30,666 nt of DNA, from the IMG/VR virus record IMGVR_UViG_3300045611_000182, positions 1 through 30,666 of that record, one strand, 5' to 3'. The notes beneath the pieces are model-generated. The model was given only the letters and a program-made list of their open reading frames with translations. It had not been told where the DNA came from and did not search any database. Shown one piece after another: positions 12,641 through 20,973 of the stretch. Each line of letters opens with the position of its first letter. The stretch's first letter is position 1. A program made the translations under genes and the position numbers. The stretch comes from a virus.

Positions 12641-14841
12641 GCGACACGAGAACAGTGCTGACCACCGGCGGTCAGCTCAGCAAGAAGGCCGACGAGGCCA
12701 TGAGCCGGTTCCGACTCGTCGGCCCGGGGACGGACGCGGACCACGTGGAGCTGGTGGACGCGGTCACGGACAAGCCGTTCGGCGTGGTCACCGACGGCTG
12801 CGACGCGGCCGAGGACCCGGTGAACATCGCGGTCCTGGGCATCTACGCGGAGAGTATTCCGATCAAGATCAACGGGACGGGGAACAAGGGCGATCCTATT
12901 TGTCCCGAGGTGGATGGCACGGGCAAGTGCAGGGTTGTGCCGAACTCGCCGGGCGCGTACTGGATGTGCGGCGAGCTGCTGGAGGCGGCCGCGGACGAGG
13001 ACGAGCCGGCGGTGAAGTTGTGCAGTCCTGTTCTGGTCGGGGCTTACGATGCCGACACCGGGCAGTTGTCGCCGCCGAGTTTCGCCGGCGATCCTGCCAG
13101 TCCCGTCAACGGGCAGCTCTGGCACGATCACACGAATAACCGGATGCGGATGTATCTGAACGGCGCCGCGGTGACGATTGCGAACCTGGTGGTGGTGTTG
13201 GCCTTCGTGCTCGGGGGGCTGGTCTTGATCCAGCGCGCTGGCGCTGCGGACAAGACGCCGATGGTGCAATCCGATGCGACCACAGGGAAGATCGCGGCGG
13301 CCGGCGGCACGGATAATGTGAAGGTACCCGGCACGCTCGAGGTGGTCGGCGCGGTGACGATCATTGAGGGCGCGTTGACTGACTCCAAGATTGTGACGGC
13401 CGACATCAAGGACGGCACGATCACGGCGGCTGACATCGGCGACGCCGAGCTGGCCGCGCTGGGCGGATTAACGAGTGCTGCGAACGCAATCCCGTATTTC
13501 ACGGGGTCGGGCACGGCCTCCGTGATCAGTTCGAGCGTGAACATGGTCAGCCTGCTGGGCAGCGCGGACTATGCGACTGCTCGGACCAACCTGGGCCTGG
13601 CGATCGGTAGCAACGTGCAGGCGTACGACGCGGATTTAAGCACGTACGGCAGTATCACGCCGTCGGCGAACGTGCAGAGCCTGCTCGGGTGCGCGGACTA
13701 TGCAGCCATGCGGACGGCTCTCGGGCTGGTAATCGGGACCAACGTGCAGGCGTATGATGCTGACTTAGCAACTTGGGCTGGTGTCACACCGAGCGCGAAC
13801 GGCCAGAGCCTGGTCGCGGCCGCGAATTACGCGGCGATGCGGACGGCGCTAACGTTGGTGCCGGGCACGGACATTCAGGCATACGATGCCGACTTGGCCA
13901 CGTACGGCAGTATCACGCCATCGGCGAACGTGCAGAGCCTGCTCGGGTGCGCGGACTATGCAGCCATGCGGACGGCTCTCGGGCTGGTAATCGGGACCAA
14001 CGTGCAGGCGTATGATGCTGACTTAGCAACTTGGGCTGGTGTCACACCGAGCGCGAACGGCCAGAGCCTGGTCGCGGCCGCGGATTACGCGGCGATGCGG
14101 ACGGCGCTAACGTTGGTGCCGGGCACGGACATTCAGGCATACGATGCCGACTTGGCCACGTACGGCAGTATCACGCCGAGCGCCAATGTTCAGACCCTGT
14201 TGGGTTGCGCGAACAACGCGGCCATGGCTGCGCAGATCGCGGCCGCTGTGGTCGAGGGTGGGCTGGCGGATTCGGTGGTTGTAACTGCCGACATCAAGGA
14301 CGGCACCATCACCGCGGCTGACATCGGCGACACCGAACTGGCGGCCCTGGGCGGTCTTACGTTTGCGGACGACAAGATCATCATCGGCACAGGGGCGGGG
14401 ACAGTCACCACCATCGACTGCACGCCAACGGCGCAGGTCGCGCTCAGCTACGCGGCCAACAGCGTAGTCCTCAATCATCGGCATCGTGTGACGGTTGCGG
14501 AGATCAATGCCGGGCACGAGGTGCTGGCAGCGATCAGCGGCAAGTCGTACAGGATCGTTGACTGCAAGGCGATCGCGTATGGCGGCGCCGCGGGCACGGT
14601 GACGACAGTGGACGTACTCGGCACACAGGGGGCCGGTGGCGTGAAGCTCGTGGCGTATGCACAGGCGAGCCTGACGCAGAGCACGGTCCTGACGATGGGT
14701 GGCGCGGGTGCGGCGGTGCAGGCGGACGGGGCTTCGTACGTTGCCTGCGACGCGAACACCGCAATCACGATCGGCAAAACGGGCGGAAACATCGATACCG
14801 CCACCGGAGTGGATTTCATCCTTTCGTATGTGGTCGAGTAA
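12637..14841 (+). CDS. Capsid decoration protein fused to fibre-like repeats (head fibre candidate)
   Basis: 734 residues. Residues 1-135 resemble DUF2190-type capsid cement proteins (RFRLVGPG, HVELVDAVTDKPFGVV, ITVGI-like beta pattern). Then a fibre-style linker (ASPVNGQLWHDHTNNRMRMY) and an unexpected hydrophobic segment at about 182-202 (NLVVVLAFVLGGLVLIQRAG). Residues 329 to about 522 hold tail-fibre-like repeats (NVQAYDADLATW...), flanked by two copies of TADIKDGTITAADIGD (about 254 and 549). A beta-rich C-terminal domain ends in FILSYVVE. The start overlaps the protease stop. Position before the major capsid gene argues for a head-surface fibre rather than a tail fibre. Confidence 0.65.
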   Translation: MSDTRTVLTTGGQLSKKADEAMSRFRLVGPGTDADHVELVDAVTDKPFGVVTDGCDAAEDPVNIAVLGIYAESIPIKINGTGNKGDPICPEVDGTGKCRVVPNSPGAYWMCGELLEAAADEDEPAVKLCSPVLVGAYDADTGQLSPPSFAGDPASPVNGQLWHDHTNNRMRMYLNGAAVTIANLVVVLAFVLGGLVLIQRAGAADKTPMVQSDATTGKIAAAGGTDNVKVPGTLEVVGAVTIIEGALTDSKIVTADIKDGTITAADIGDAELAALGGLTSAANAIPYFTGSGTASVISSSVNMVSLLGSADYATARTNLGLAIGSNVQAYDADLSTYGSITPSANVQSLLGCADYAAMRTALGLVIGTNVQAYDADLATWAGVTPSANGQSLVAAANYAAMRTALTLVPGTDIQAYDADLATYGSITPSANVQSLLGCADYAAMRTALGLVIGTNVQAYDADLATWAGVTPSANGQSLVAAADYAAMRTALTLVPGTDIQAYDADLATYGSITPSANVQTLLGCANNAAMAAQIAAAVVEGGLADSVVVTADIKDGTITAADIGDTELAALGGLTFADDKIIIGTGAGTVTTIDCTPTAQVALSYAANSVVLNHRHRVTVAEINAGHEVLAAISGKSYRIVDCKAIAYGGAAGTVTTVDVLGTQGAGGVKLVAYAQASLTQSTVLTMGGAGAAVQADGASYVACDANTAITIGKTGGNIDTATGVDFILSYVVE
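13621..14136 (+). repeat. Two near-identical 258-bp tandem units in the fibre-like gene
   Basis: Copies 13621-13878 and 13879-14136, with a partial third from 14137. From about 13650 the two copies read the same except for single bases, for example g/a at 13673/13931 region and a/g at 13826/14084. Each unit encodes 86 residues made of two related half-repeats. Such identity indicates recent duplication and scope for copy-number change. Confidence 0.9.
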
Positions 14842-14920
14842 CCACAAGGGCGGCTGAACGCCGGGCTGCATACCGAAACTGGCGTGGCAGGCTGGAGAGA
14901 CGGCCGCGAAGGGCTGAGAT

Positions 14921-16201
14921 ATGGGACACGGGAAAAGCAAGAAGCGGAGGTCGAAACAGACCATGCAAGAATATCTCGATAGAATCCTGACGAAGCGCTT
15001 CCGCGGTCCGACGCTGGTGCGGGCCAACGAAGACAAGGCCGGCGCTGACCCCGGCGAGGCGGCTGGGGCGGCAAGGGCGGAGGCCGAGGCCAAGGCGGCT
15101 GGCGACGCGGCTGCGGCTGAACAGCAAGGCCGCGACCTGTACGCGAACAGTGATCCGGGCCGGAGCGACCCCAATGCGGACTTTGCGGCGGCGCGGGCTG
15201 GGGCGATCGTGCCCAGCCGGAACTGCCTGTTTGCGGGCATGGGTGCGATGACGATGGCCCAGGCGAGCGCGCTTCTGGCGGTGGTGCCGCAGCAGCGGTT
15301 GACGGCGTTCGCCGTTGGCTACGGCGGGCTGCAGACTCTGATCGAGGAGGCGACCTTTATCGCCCCCGAGGTGCCTGTCGGACTGAAGTTCGACTACGTG
15401 GTCAACGCCGCGGCGAACGAATTTGCCGCGGTGCAGAAGGACATCCTGGGGCCGGACGGTCTGCCGCAGACGATCCGGTTCGACCCGGACTCGACGGCCA
15501 GCGACGTGCTGCAGTTCCGGGGGCTCGAGGCGCCGATCATGCGCGCGGAGCTGGTGGCCGCGGACGGGACGCCGGGGGACTCCGGTGACCGGTTGCGGCA
15601 ACGGCGGATCGCGCGGCTGATGAGTGCCATCCGGCGCGGCGTGGCGCTGCGGGTGATCGCGCAGGTGCAGACCGACATTGCCGCCACGAACGTGACCTGG
15701 GACAGCTCGACGGATCCGCTGCAGCCGCTCGATGGCTATGTGCTGGCGGCTGCTGACGAGGTCGGCGGCGTGCAGAACGTGCGGCTCTTGTGGGGCTCGG
15801 CCGCGTGGTCGGGGACCAAATGGCATGCCAAGATCATCGGCGACCGGACCACCGGCGTTAAGCCGTTCACGTTTAGCGACGTGATGGAGCTGATCGGGGC
15901 GGTGCCGGCGAACTGCAAGATCAGTTATGCGCTGGCGAATACCGCCAAGCAGGGCCAGACGGTGAGCAAGGCGCGGATGTGGACGAACACGAACGTGCTC
16001 ATCTATGGGTGCCAGCAGAACGCGAACCAGGACGATCCCAGCCTGATCAAGCGGTTCACGATGCAGGAGCAGGGTCAGAGCTTCTGGGTGTACACGTACA
16101 ACCCGCATCCGCTGGTGGAGAAGGTTGGCATTGCATACTGGGAGTGCATCAAGACAACGAAGCTTGACGGAGCCGTGCGGCTCGTCGTGGCGTTCAGCTA
16201 A
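14921..16201 (+). CDS. Major capsid protein candidate
   Basis: 426 residues starting MGHGKSKKRRSKQTMQEYLD, with AAGGG upstream. The first 110 residues are charged, Ala-rich and helical, the kind of N-terminal part often removed by the phage protease. The rest is mixed alpha/beta without repeats or membrane segments (ATFIAPEVPVGLKFDYVV... to AVRLVVAFS), consistent with an HK97-type shell protein. Position after protease and decoration genes and before the gp36-like gene is where Mu T lies. I do not see a single diagnostic motif, so the call is by gene order, length and a cleavable-type N-terminus. Confidence 0.7.
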   Translation: MGHGKSKKRRSKQTMQEYLDRILTKRFRGPTLVRANEDKAGADPGEAAGAARAEAEAKAAGDAAAAEQQGRDLYANSDPGRSDPNADFAAARAGAIVPSRNCLFAGMGAMTMAQASALLAVVPQQRLTAFAVGYGGLQTLIEEATFIAPEVPVGLKFDYVVNAAANEFAAVQKDILGPDGLPQTIRFDPDSTASDVLQFRGLEAPIMRAELVAADGTPGDSGDRLRQRRIARLMSAIRRGVALRVIAQVQTDIAATNVTWDSSTDPLQPLDGYVLAAADEVGGVQNVRLLWGSAAWSGTKWHAKIIGDRTTGVKPFTFSDVMELIGAVPANCKISYALANTAKQGQTVSKARMWTNTNVLIYGCQQNANQDDPSLIKRFTMQEQGQSFWVYTYNPHPLVEKVGIAYWECIKTTKLDGAVRLVVAFS

Positions 16202-16209
16202 GGAGGTGA
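16202..16209 (+). promoter_or_regulatory. Perfect Shine-Dalgarno after the capsid gene
   Basis: GGAGGTGA begins one base after the capsid stop codon and sits 4 bases before GTG 16214. It is the strongest ribosome site in the structural module and is followed at once by a 10-base-pair hairpin. Confidence 0.7.
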
Positions 16210-16213
16210 TTCG

Positions 16214-16306
16214 GTGAGCGGGGGCCGGCGGTCCGAGTGGGCCGCCGGCCCAAGCCGCCCCCGGAAGGGGACCGACGACGTGGACGAAACGGACAGGGGC
16301 GAGTAG
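16214..16306 (+). CDS. 30-codon mini-ORF after the capsid gene
   Basis: GTG start behind GGAGGTGA, reading VSGGRRSEWAAGPSRP... and ending VDETDRGE, 5 bases before the gp36-like start. It is Gly/Arg/Pro-rich and contains a TD-repeat similar to that of the scaffold gene. The perfect ribosome site argues for translation; the lack of a fold argues for a coupling or attenuation role. Unrecognised. Confidence 0.4.
   Translation: MSGGRRSEWAAGPSRPRKGTDDVDETDRGE
16222..16251 (+). other. Strong hairpin between capsid and gp36-like genes
   Basis: GGGCCGGCGG (16222-16231) pairs perfectly with CCGCCGGCCC (16242-16251) across a 10-base loop. No U-run follows, so it is not a typical terminator. It may protect the 3' end of the capsid message or lower expression of the genes behind it. 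Confidence 0.7.
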
Positions 16307-16311
16307 CGACC

Positions 16312-16749
16312 ATGGCCAGTCAGTTTGGTATAGCGGCGAGCGATCTGCACCCGGACCCGATACCGGACACGGTGTACGATGAGCTGACGGACTGCGACAA
16401 CGATGGCATTGCCGATGTGGATGTTGACGACGTGATTGTGGCGGCCGAGAATGAGTGCATTTCGTACATGGGCGGGATGTTCACGGAGGCCGCGAACATC
16501 GCGCTGGGCAAGCCGCATGCGATCATGGCCGTGGTGTTCCGGCTGCATCTGCGGAGAGCGCAGAACAGCGCGTACAAGATCCCCGATGAGATCAAGGAGG
16601 CATACAAGGCGGCAATCGCGTGGTTCAAGAGCGACGGCAAGGCGCTGCTGAGCGCGGAGGGCGAGACGACGCCCGCGGACGGCGGCGGCACGGAGACTGG
16701 CGACGTGGATGATACGACGTACAGCATGACCAATCTGGACGTGCTCTGA
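16312..16749 (+). CDS. Mu gp36-like protein (DUF1320-type), head-tail connector candidate
   Basis: 145 residues starting MASQFGIAASDLHPDPIPDT. The core has an Asp-rich turn (DCDNDGIADVDVDDVI) and helices EAANIALGKPHAIMAVVFRLHLRRAQ and YKAAIAWFK, matching the all-helical connector proteins grouped in DUF1320. The C-terminal 25 residues are Gly/Thr/Asp-rich and probably loose. It follows the capsid gene as gp36 does in Mu. Role: adaptor at the portal neck, inferred from family and position. Confidence 0.7.
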   Translation: MASQFGIAASDLHPDPIPDTVYDELTDCDNDGIADVDVDDVIVAAENECISYMGGMFTEAANIALGKPHAIMAVVFRLHLRRAQNSAYKIPDEIKEAYKAAIAWFKSDGKALLSAEGETTPADGGGTETGDVDDTTYSMTNLDVL

Positions 16750-16773
16750 CATAGATGGAGGCTGCGCGACAAG

Positions 16774-16986
16774 ATGCTGACCGCACGCGATATGCAGGTG
16801 ATCGAAGAGGCCGCGGCGCAGGCGGCGGCGGGGCCGACGGTGCGAAGCGAACTGGTGGCAGAGTTGGTGCGGGTGGCGCGCGAGCTGGATAGGTGCAATC
16901 GGGGCCTGGCAAAGGCGTTTGCGGCGTGCGACGTGCCGCTGCCGCACCAGGCCGGGGGCGTCCCAGTGGAGGCGCGGCAGGCGTGA
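16774..16986 (+). CDS. Small helical protein
   Basis: 70 residues starting MLTARDMQVIEEAAAQAAAG, helical, with a heptad-like stretch VRSELVAELVRVARELDRCN. GGAGG lies 14 bases before the start, farther than usual. The stop overlaps the gpG-like start (GTGA). No family recognised; neck or chaperone roles are possible by position. Confidence 0.55.
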   Translation: MLTARDMQVIEEAAAQAAAGPTVRSELVAELVRVARELDRCNRGLAKAFAACDVPLPHQAGGVPVEARQA

Positions 16987-17480
16987 TCCACATCAGGATA
17001 GACGCTGATGCGATACGAGCTGCGCTCGGTGGCGGGGCGAAGCGGGTGCGCGACAATGCGCCGGCGTTCCGCGTGATCGCGACGCGGCTGCGGCAGTCGA
17101 TCCTGAAGAACTTCCGCATGGGCGGGTGGTACCCCGAGCCGTGGCCGAAGAGCGTCCGCGCGCAGGCGGTTGGCGGCAAGACGCTGATCGACCGGGCGAT
17201 CCTGCGCAACTCGATGTATGCGAAGTCCGCCGCCAACTTCGCGGCGGCGGGGACGGCGGTGCCGTACGCGCATGTGCATCAGTTCGGGGCGGTGATCCGG
17301 GCGAAGACGCCGCGCGGGCTGGTGTTCCGGATCGGCGAGCAGTGGGTGCGCAAGCACGAGGTGACGATCCCGGCACGGCCGTTTCTGCCGGTCAGGGAAG
17401 GCAAGCTGCATCCGGAGGACGGCGAATACATCGTGCGCACATTGCGCGAGTGGATCGTGGGCGGGGAGGCGCGGGGCTAA
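16983..17480 (+). CDS. Virion morphogenesis protein (Mu gpG-like, tail completion)
   Basis: 165 residues, GTG start coupled to the previous stop. Features of the phage virion morphogenesis family (PF05069): a helical N-terminus, WYPEPWPKS, then GKTLIDRAILRNSM, PYAHVHQFG and a near C-terminal IPARPFLPV motif. The last motif and the 'HQFG' are characteristic. It acts in joining tail to head. The neighbouring genes (gp36-like before, tail genes after) agree. Confidence 0.85.
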   Translation: MIHIRIDADAIRAALGGGAKRVRDNAPAFRVIATRLRQSILKNFRMGGWYPEPWPKSVRAQAVGGKTLIDRAILRNSMYAKSAANFAAAGTAVPYAHVHQFGAVIRAKTPRGLVFRIGEQWVRKHEVTIPARPFLPVREGKLHPEDGEYIVRTLREWIVGGEARG

Positions 17481-17917
17481 TGGCGAATCCGTTCACAGAA
17501 TTGAATGGCGCGGCGCAGGCGGTGGCGGCGACGGTCACCGGCATCGAGTGGACGGAGCGGTATGACGGGCAGGAGCCCGAGGACATAGCGAGTCGGGTCG
17601 CGCGAGCTGGCAGCGGCGTACACGTGCGAGTGGCCAGCGGGCGGCGCGACGTGGCGGGCAGCGGGGTGCAAAGCAACGTGTTGGTGCACTTCATCATCGG
17701 GTGCCGCAGCGTGCGGTCCAGGGCAAGCGCAGCCGAGGCGGCAGAGGAGCTGCTGTGGGACTTCATGGACAACATGGAGAACAACCGGCTGAGCCTGAGC
17801 TGGCTGATGATGGGGTTGCAGTACCGGGAGTTCGAGGTGGTGTACCAGCTCCCGACCGTGGTCGTGATGAGCGTGGTGATGGAGACGCGCTTTGACCTGG
17901 CGGAGTGGACAGAATAG
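17480..17917 (+). CDS. Tail terminator / gp37-like candidate
   Basis: 145 residues starting MANPFTELNGAAQAVAATVT; the ATG shares one base with the previous stop (TAATG). Mixed alpha/beta with alternating hydrophobic strands (VHVRVASGRRDV, SNVLVHFIIGCRS, FEVVYQLPTVVVMSVVME) like small tail terminators. Position between the gpG-like and tube candidates fits a Mu gp37/lambda gpU-like role. No definite family match is seen. Confidence 0.5.
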   Translation: MANPFTELNGAAQAVAATVTGIEWTERYDGQEPEDIASRVARAGSGVHVRVASGRRDVAGSGVQSNVLVHFIIGCRSVRSRASAAEAAEELLWDFMDNMENNRLSLSWLMMGLQYREFEVVYQLPTVVVMSVVMETRFDLAEWTE

Positions 17918-17932
17918 GAGCAGAGGACAGCA

Positions 17933-18292
17933 ATGGCAGGCGAAAGGTACTGGAAGGCAACAATCAGCGGGATTACCGGGGTCACGTTTTTCAGCTACGA
18001 ACTAATGTGTGACATCGTGGCATATCTCGATCCCGCCGACGACAAACGCAAGATCGCGACGGTGAACAACAAGCGCGCTTCGGGCGAGGTGCGCAGCGAG
18101 GTGGATTTCCAGAGCAAGTTTGGGACGAAGGAAACAAACCTCGCCGTCGTGATCAAGGACGTTGCCGGGGTGGGTGACAAGACGGTGACGTTCCCGGTGG
18201 CTGCCTGGACGCGGTATAAGGGGGAGACCGGCAACGAGGACACGAAGCCGGGGACATTCAGTGCGAACCTTGAGCTCGAGGTACCGGCATAG
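17933..18292 (+). CDS. Tail tube protein candidate
   Basis: 119 residues starting MAGERYWKATISGITGVTFF, with AGGAG upstream. The pattern is mainly beta strands (EVRSEVDFQSKFGTK, NLAVVIKDV, FSANLELEV), as expected for the HK97/lambda gpV-like tube fold, although it is short for that family. It precedes the chaperone-like genes and tape measure, the usual site for a tube gene. No sheath gene lies next to it, supporting a non-contractile tail. Confidence 0.5.
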   Translation: MAGERYWKATISGITGVTFFSYELMCDIVAYLDPADDKRKIATVNNKRASGEVRSEVDFQSKFGTKETNLAVVIKDVAGVGDKTVTFPVAAWTRYKGETGNEDTKPGTFSANLELEVPA

Positions 18293-18294
18293 TC

Positions 18295-18927
18295 ATGGCG
18301 AAGAGCGAGGCAATCCAGGGCGAGACGGTGGTGCTGCGCCTGGCTGGCCGGGAGTGCGAACTGCGCATCCTGGATTCGAGCGACCGATGCGCCGAGGCGA
18401 ATGTCTACCTGCAGGAAATCGTGCTGCACACGCAGTGGATCGCAGTGGTGCGGCGGCGGATGTTCGTCGATATGCCGGAGCGGGCGGAACGGCTCGAGGC
18501 GGCGGGCTGCAGAGTGCTGGCGGCGCTGTTGCAGGCGGGCTGCACGGGCGATGCAGCGGAGGCACTGGCGCACCAGATCGGGCTGATCTTTGACGATCTG
18601 CTGCCGGCTGGCAGCGGCGAACTGGGACCCGAAGTGCCGAATACGGTGGTGTTCGAGCGACTCGCGCGGGTGATGGAGGCGCGGCGCGTGGCGCTCGGCA
18701 AGCTCCTGGGTGAGTTGCTCATAGAGCCGGCAGATCGGGAGAAGACCGCCTTGGAGAGGATCCTCAACACAGTGCGCGACGAGCGGGCGTTGACGCGGCT
18801 GCTCGATGCCGTGATGGGGTTTGCGGCGGCGCCGGAGGTGGTGCCGAGGAAGACGGCGCCGGACTCGGTCGCCGGGGCGGCGCAGGCAGGTACGACCGAC
18901 GAGGCGAAGGATGCGGAGCGCCAGTGA
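18295..18927 (+). CDS. Tail assembly chaperone candidate
   Basis: 210 residues starting MAKSEAIQGETVVLRLAGRE. A short beta start is followed by a mostly helical body and an unstructured acidic tail. Such proteins lie between tube and tape measure in siphophages and keep the tape soluble. The next gene is in the -1 frame and overlaps by 4 bases (GTGA), where many phages make a -1 frameshift fusion; no clear slippery heptamer is visible. Called by position and secondary structure. Confidence 0.5.
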   Translation: MAKSEAIQGETVVLRLAGRECELRILDSSDRCAEANVYLQEIVLHTQWIAVVRRRMFVDMPERAERLEAAGCRVLAALLQAGCTGDAAEALAHQIGLIFDDLLPAGSGELGPEVPNTVVFERLARVMEARRVALGKLLGELLIEPADREKTALERILNTVRDERALTRLLDAVMGFAAAPEVVPRKTAPDSVAGAAQAGTTDEAKDAERQ

Positions 18928-19238
18928 AGATCGAGACGCAGAGAGACTGGTGCAGGCAGCATGTGCGACGGACGCGAGAACTGGGAGCGCTGCGCTACAA
19001 GGGGCTGCGGAACATCGCGGTGGCGGCCAGCCTGGCGGACGGGGTCGGCGTGCGCGGCGTGCGCCGGGGCGCGTACCAGGTGGCGGACATGCTGCTGCTG
19101 CTGGATGCGGCGCCGGTGCCACTCCCGACAGCGGACCTCAAACGCATGAACGAGCTGGAGATCGAGTGCATTCCGCGAAGCCGGGCGGAGTGGGAAGGTC
19201 TGGACAGATTCAAGCAGCGGGTGGAGCGCGGAGCATGA
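18924..19238 (+). CDS. Small tail-module protein (second chaperone candidate)
   Basis: 104 residues, GTG start overlapping the previous stop. Begins with a basic helix (WCRQHVRRTRELGALRYKG), then alternating hydrophobic residues (NIAVAASLADG...), ending acidic and helical. It lies in the -1 frame of the gene before it. No family recognised. Position before the tape measure suggests a role in tail assembly. Confidence 0.55.
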   Translation: MKIETQRDWCRQHVRRTRELGALRYKGLRNIAVAASLADGVGVRGVRRGAYQVADMLLLLDAAPVPLPTADLKRMNELEIECIPRSRAEWEGLDRFKQRVERGA

Positions 19239-19483
19239 AACACGTGCAGCCAGAGAGGGAGTCGTTTCAGCGGCGCTGGGCATACGTGCGGCGGCTGCGC
19301 AACGTGATCGAGCGTGCCTGGTTTGATTCTGCCGGCGAGGCGCTGGCCGCGATGGCGGCGGACGTGGAGCGATTCGGGCTGGAGCACGAGGCGGTGCGGC
19401 CGTTACGGGTCGAGAATGGTCGCGGCGAGACGGAGCGCGAGGCGGAAGCGAAGCCGAAAGAAGCGGCGAAGAGCAGGAAATAG
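19235..19483 (+). CDS. Small helical tail-module protein
   Basis: 82 residues starting MKHVQPERESFQRRWAYVRR, ATG overlapping the previous stop (ATGA 19235-19238). Strongly charged helices, ending in an Ala/Lys/Glu tail (EAKPKEAAKSRK). It is followed by the tape measure 3 bases after its stop. Unrecognised; tail assembly by position. Confidence 0.6.
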   Translation: MKHVQPERESFQRRWAYVRRLRNVIERAWFDSAGEALAAMAADVERFGLEHEAVRPLRVENGRGETEREAEAKPKEAAKSRK

Positions 19484-19486
19484 AGC

Positions 19487-20953
19487 GTGGCGGACGAGGT
19501 CGAAATCATCACGCGCGGACGCGACGCGGGCGCCGCGGGTCTGCTCGAGTCCATCGACGGCCGGCTCGGGAAGCTGGCCGGGATGGGCGGGGCGATTGGC
19601 GGGGCGTTCGGCCGCATGGGCAGCGCGATGATGTCGCCGTTCACCATGATTACCGGCGCGTTGGGGAAGATTCTGACGCTGCAGAACATGATGTTCGCGG
19701 GCGCTGGGGGCATGCTGGTTAAGAGCGTGATCGACTATGCGGATGCGATCGACGAGGCGGCGGCGAAGACGGGCATGAGCCGGGAGGCGTTGCAGGCGTT
19801 GCAGCTCCAGGCGACGCTGAACAAGAGCAGCTTCGCGGATGTGACGCGGGGATTGATTCTGCTCGGACAGAACACCGCAGTGGCAGCGCGCGGAGAGGGG
19901 CAGCAGGCGGCGGCGTTTGCCGAGCTGGGAGTCAAGGCGACGAATGCCGACGGCACCCTGCGGTCGGTGGACGCCGTGCTCGAGGACGTGGCGGAGGGGT
20001 TGAAGAACTGCACGAACGACACGAAGCGGCTGGAATTGGTCTCCGCGCTATTCGGTGCACGCATGAGCGCATCGATGTTGCCAATGCTGGTGCAGGGGCG
20101 TGAGGGCATCCGGGCATACCGCGAGGAGCTCACCAAACGGCACATGAAGATGAGCGACGAGCAGATCAAGCAGCTCGCGGAACTCAAGGATAAGCTGGCA
20201 GAATTAAGGGCTCAAGGGATGAGCATGTTGGCCCAAATTTTCGGGGGCGGTGCAGGCGCCGAGGCGTCGAAGGGGATCGAGGCGATCATGGAGAAGCTGG
20301 CGGCACTGGCGGCCAGCGGGGCACTGGATGAGTTTGCGAAGAAGTTGGTCGGTGCGATCAGCACAGTATCGCAGAAGGCGATCGAGTTTGTCGGGTGGGT
20401 GCGGGAGAATGGGGACTGGCTGGCGACGCTCGGGATCAGCGCCGTGGGGGTGAAGATGACCATGGACATGAGCGCGGCGCTGTTCAGCGTTGCGGCGGCG
20501 CTTAAAACCGCCGGGGCGGCGCGGGCTGCCGGGGCAGTCGGGACAGGGGGCAAACTAATGGGTCAGGTCGGAATTGCAGCGGCTGTCGCTGGGGCAGGTT
20601 TTGCGGCAGGTCAGTGGCTGAGTAAGAAGACAGGATTTGCCGGCTGGGCGGGAGAGAAGATCTACGCGATGGGGGCGGGCCGGGACACGACGGAATCTGA
20701 GCGCGCGGTGACGGCGGAGGAACTCGAGCAGGCGCGGGCCATGCGCGAGCACCGGCTGGCGGCGATGGGGAATGCGCTGGCGGCTGGCGGGGCGGTGGCG
20801 GGGCCGGCGGAGGCTGGCGGCGCGACCACGACGAACAATAGCACGACGGTGAATCGTGCGGTGTCGATCACCGGGCCGGTGACGGTGGTGGCGCAGGACC
20901 CGGAAGAGCTGGCGGACGAGTTGGAGCGGCCGGTGGGCGCGGCGCAGTTGTGA
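19487..20953 (+). CDS. Tape measure protein
   Basis: 488 residues, GTG start. Ala/Gly-rich, with a long helical N-terminal half (MGGAIGGAFGRMGSAMM; YADAIDEAAAKTGMSREALQ), a hydrophobic middle (about 300-390, VGIAAAVAGAGFAAGQWLS) and a Thr/Asn-rich end. The 'MSREALQALQLQATL' stretch resembles the conserved tape measure start region. It sets tail length and helps DNA exit; at roughly 1.5 angstroms per residue it predicts a short tail of some 70 nm, an inference only. No muramidase or peptidase domain is seen. Confidence 0.8.
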   Translation: MADEVEIITRGRDAGAAGLLESIDGRLGKLAGMGGAIGGAFGRMGSAMMSPFTMITGALGKILTLQNMMFAGAGGMLVKSVIDYADAIDEAAAKTGMSREALQALQLQATLNKSSFADVTRGLILLGQNTAVAARGEGQQAAAFAELGVKATNADGTLRSVDAVLEDVAEGLKNCTNDTKRLELVSALFGARMSASMLPMLVQGREGIRAYREELTKRHMKMSDEQIKQLAELKDKLAELRAQGMSMLAQIFGGGAGAEASKGIEAIMEKLAALAASGALDEFAKKLVGAISTVSQKAIEFVGWVRENGDWLATLGISAVGVKMTMDMSAALFSVAAALKTAGAARAAGAVGTGGKLMGQVGIAAAVAGAGFAAGQWLSKKTGFAGWAGEKIYAMGAGRDTTESERAVTAEELEQARAMREHRLAAMGNALAAGGAVAGPAEAGGATTTNNSTTVNRAVSITGPVTVVAQDPEELADELERPVGAAQL

Positions 20954-20973
20954 GTGCGGAAGGGCGGAAGTGA

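Noticed and set aside
11719-13269. 516-residue leftward open frame
   Set aside because: Antisense to protease and decoration genes, composition typical of a shadow frame, no ribosome site.
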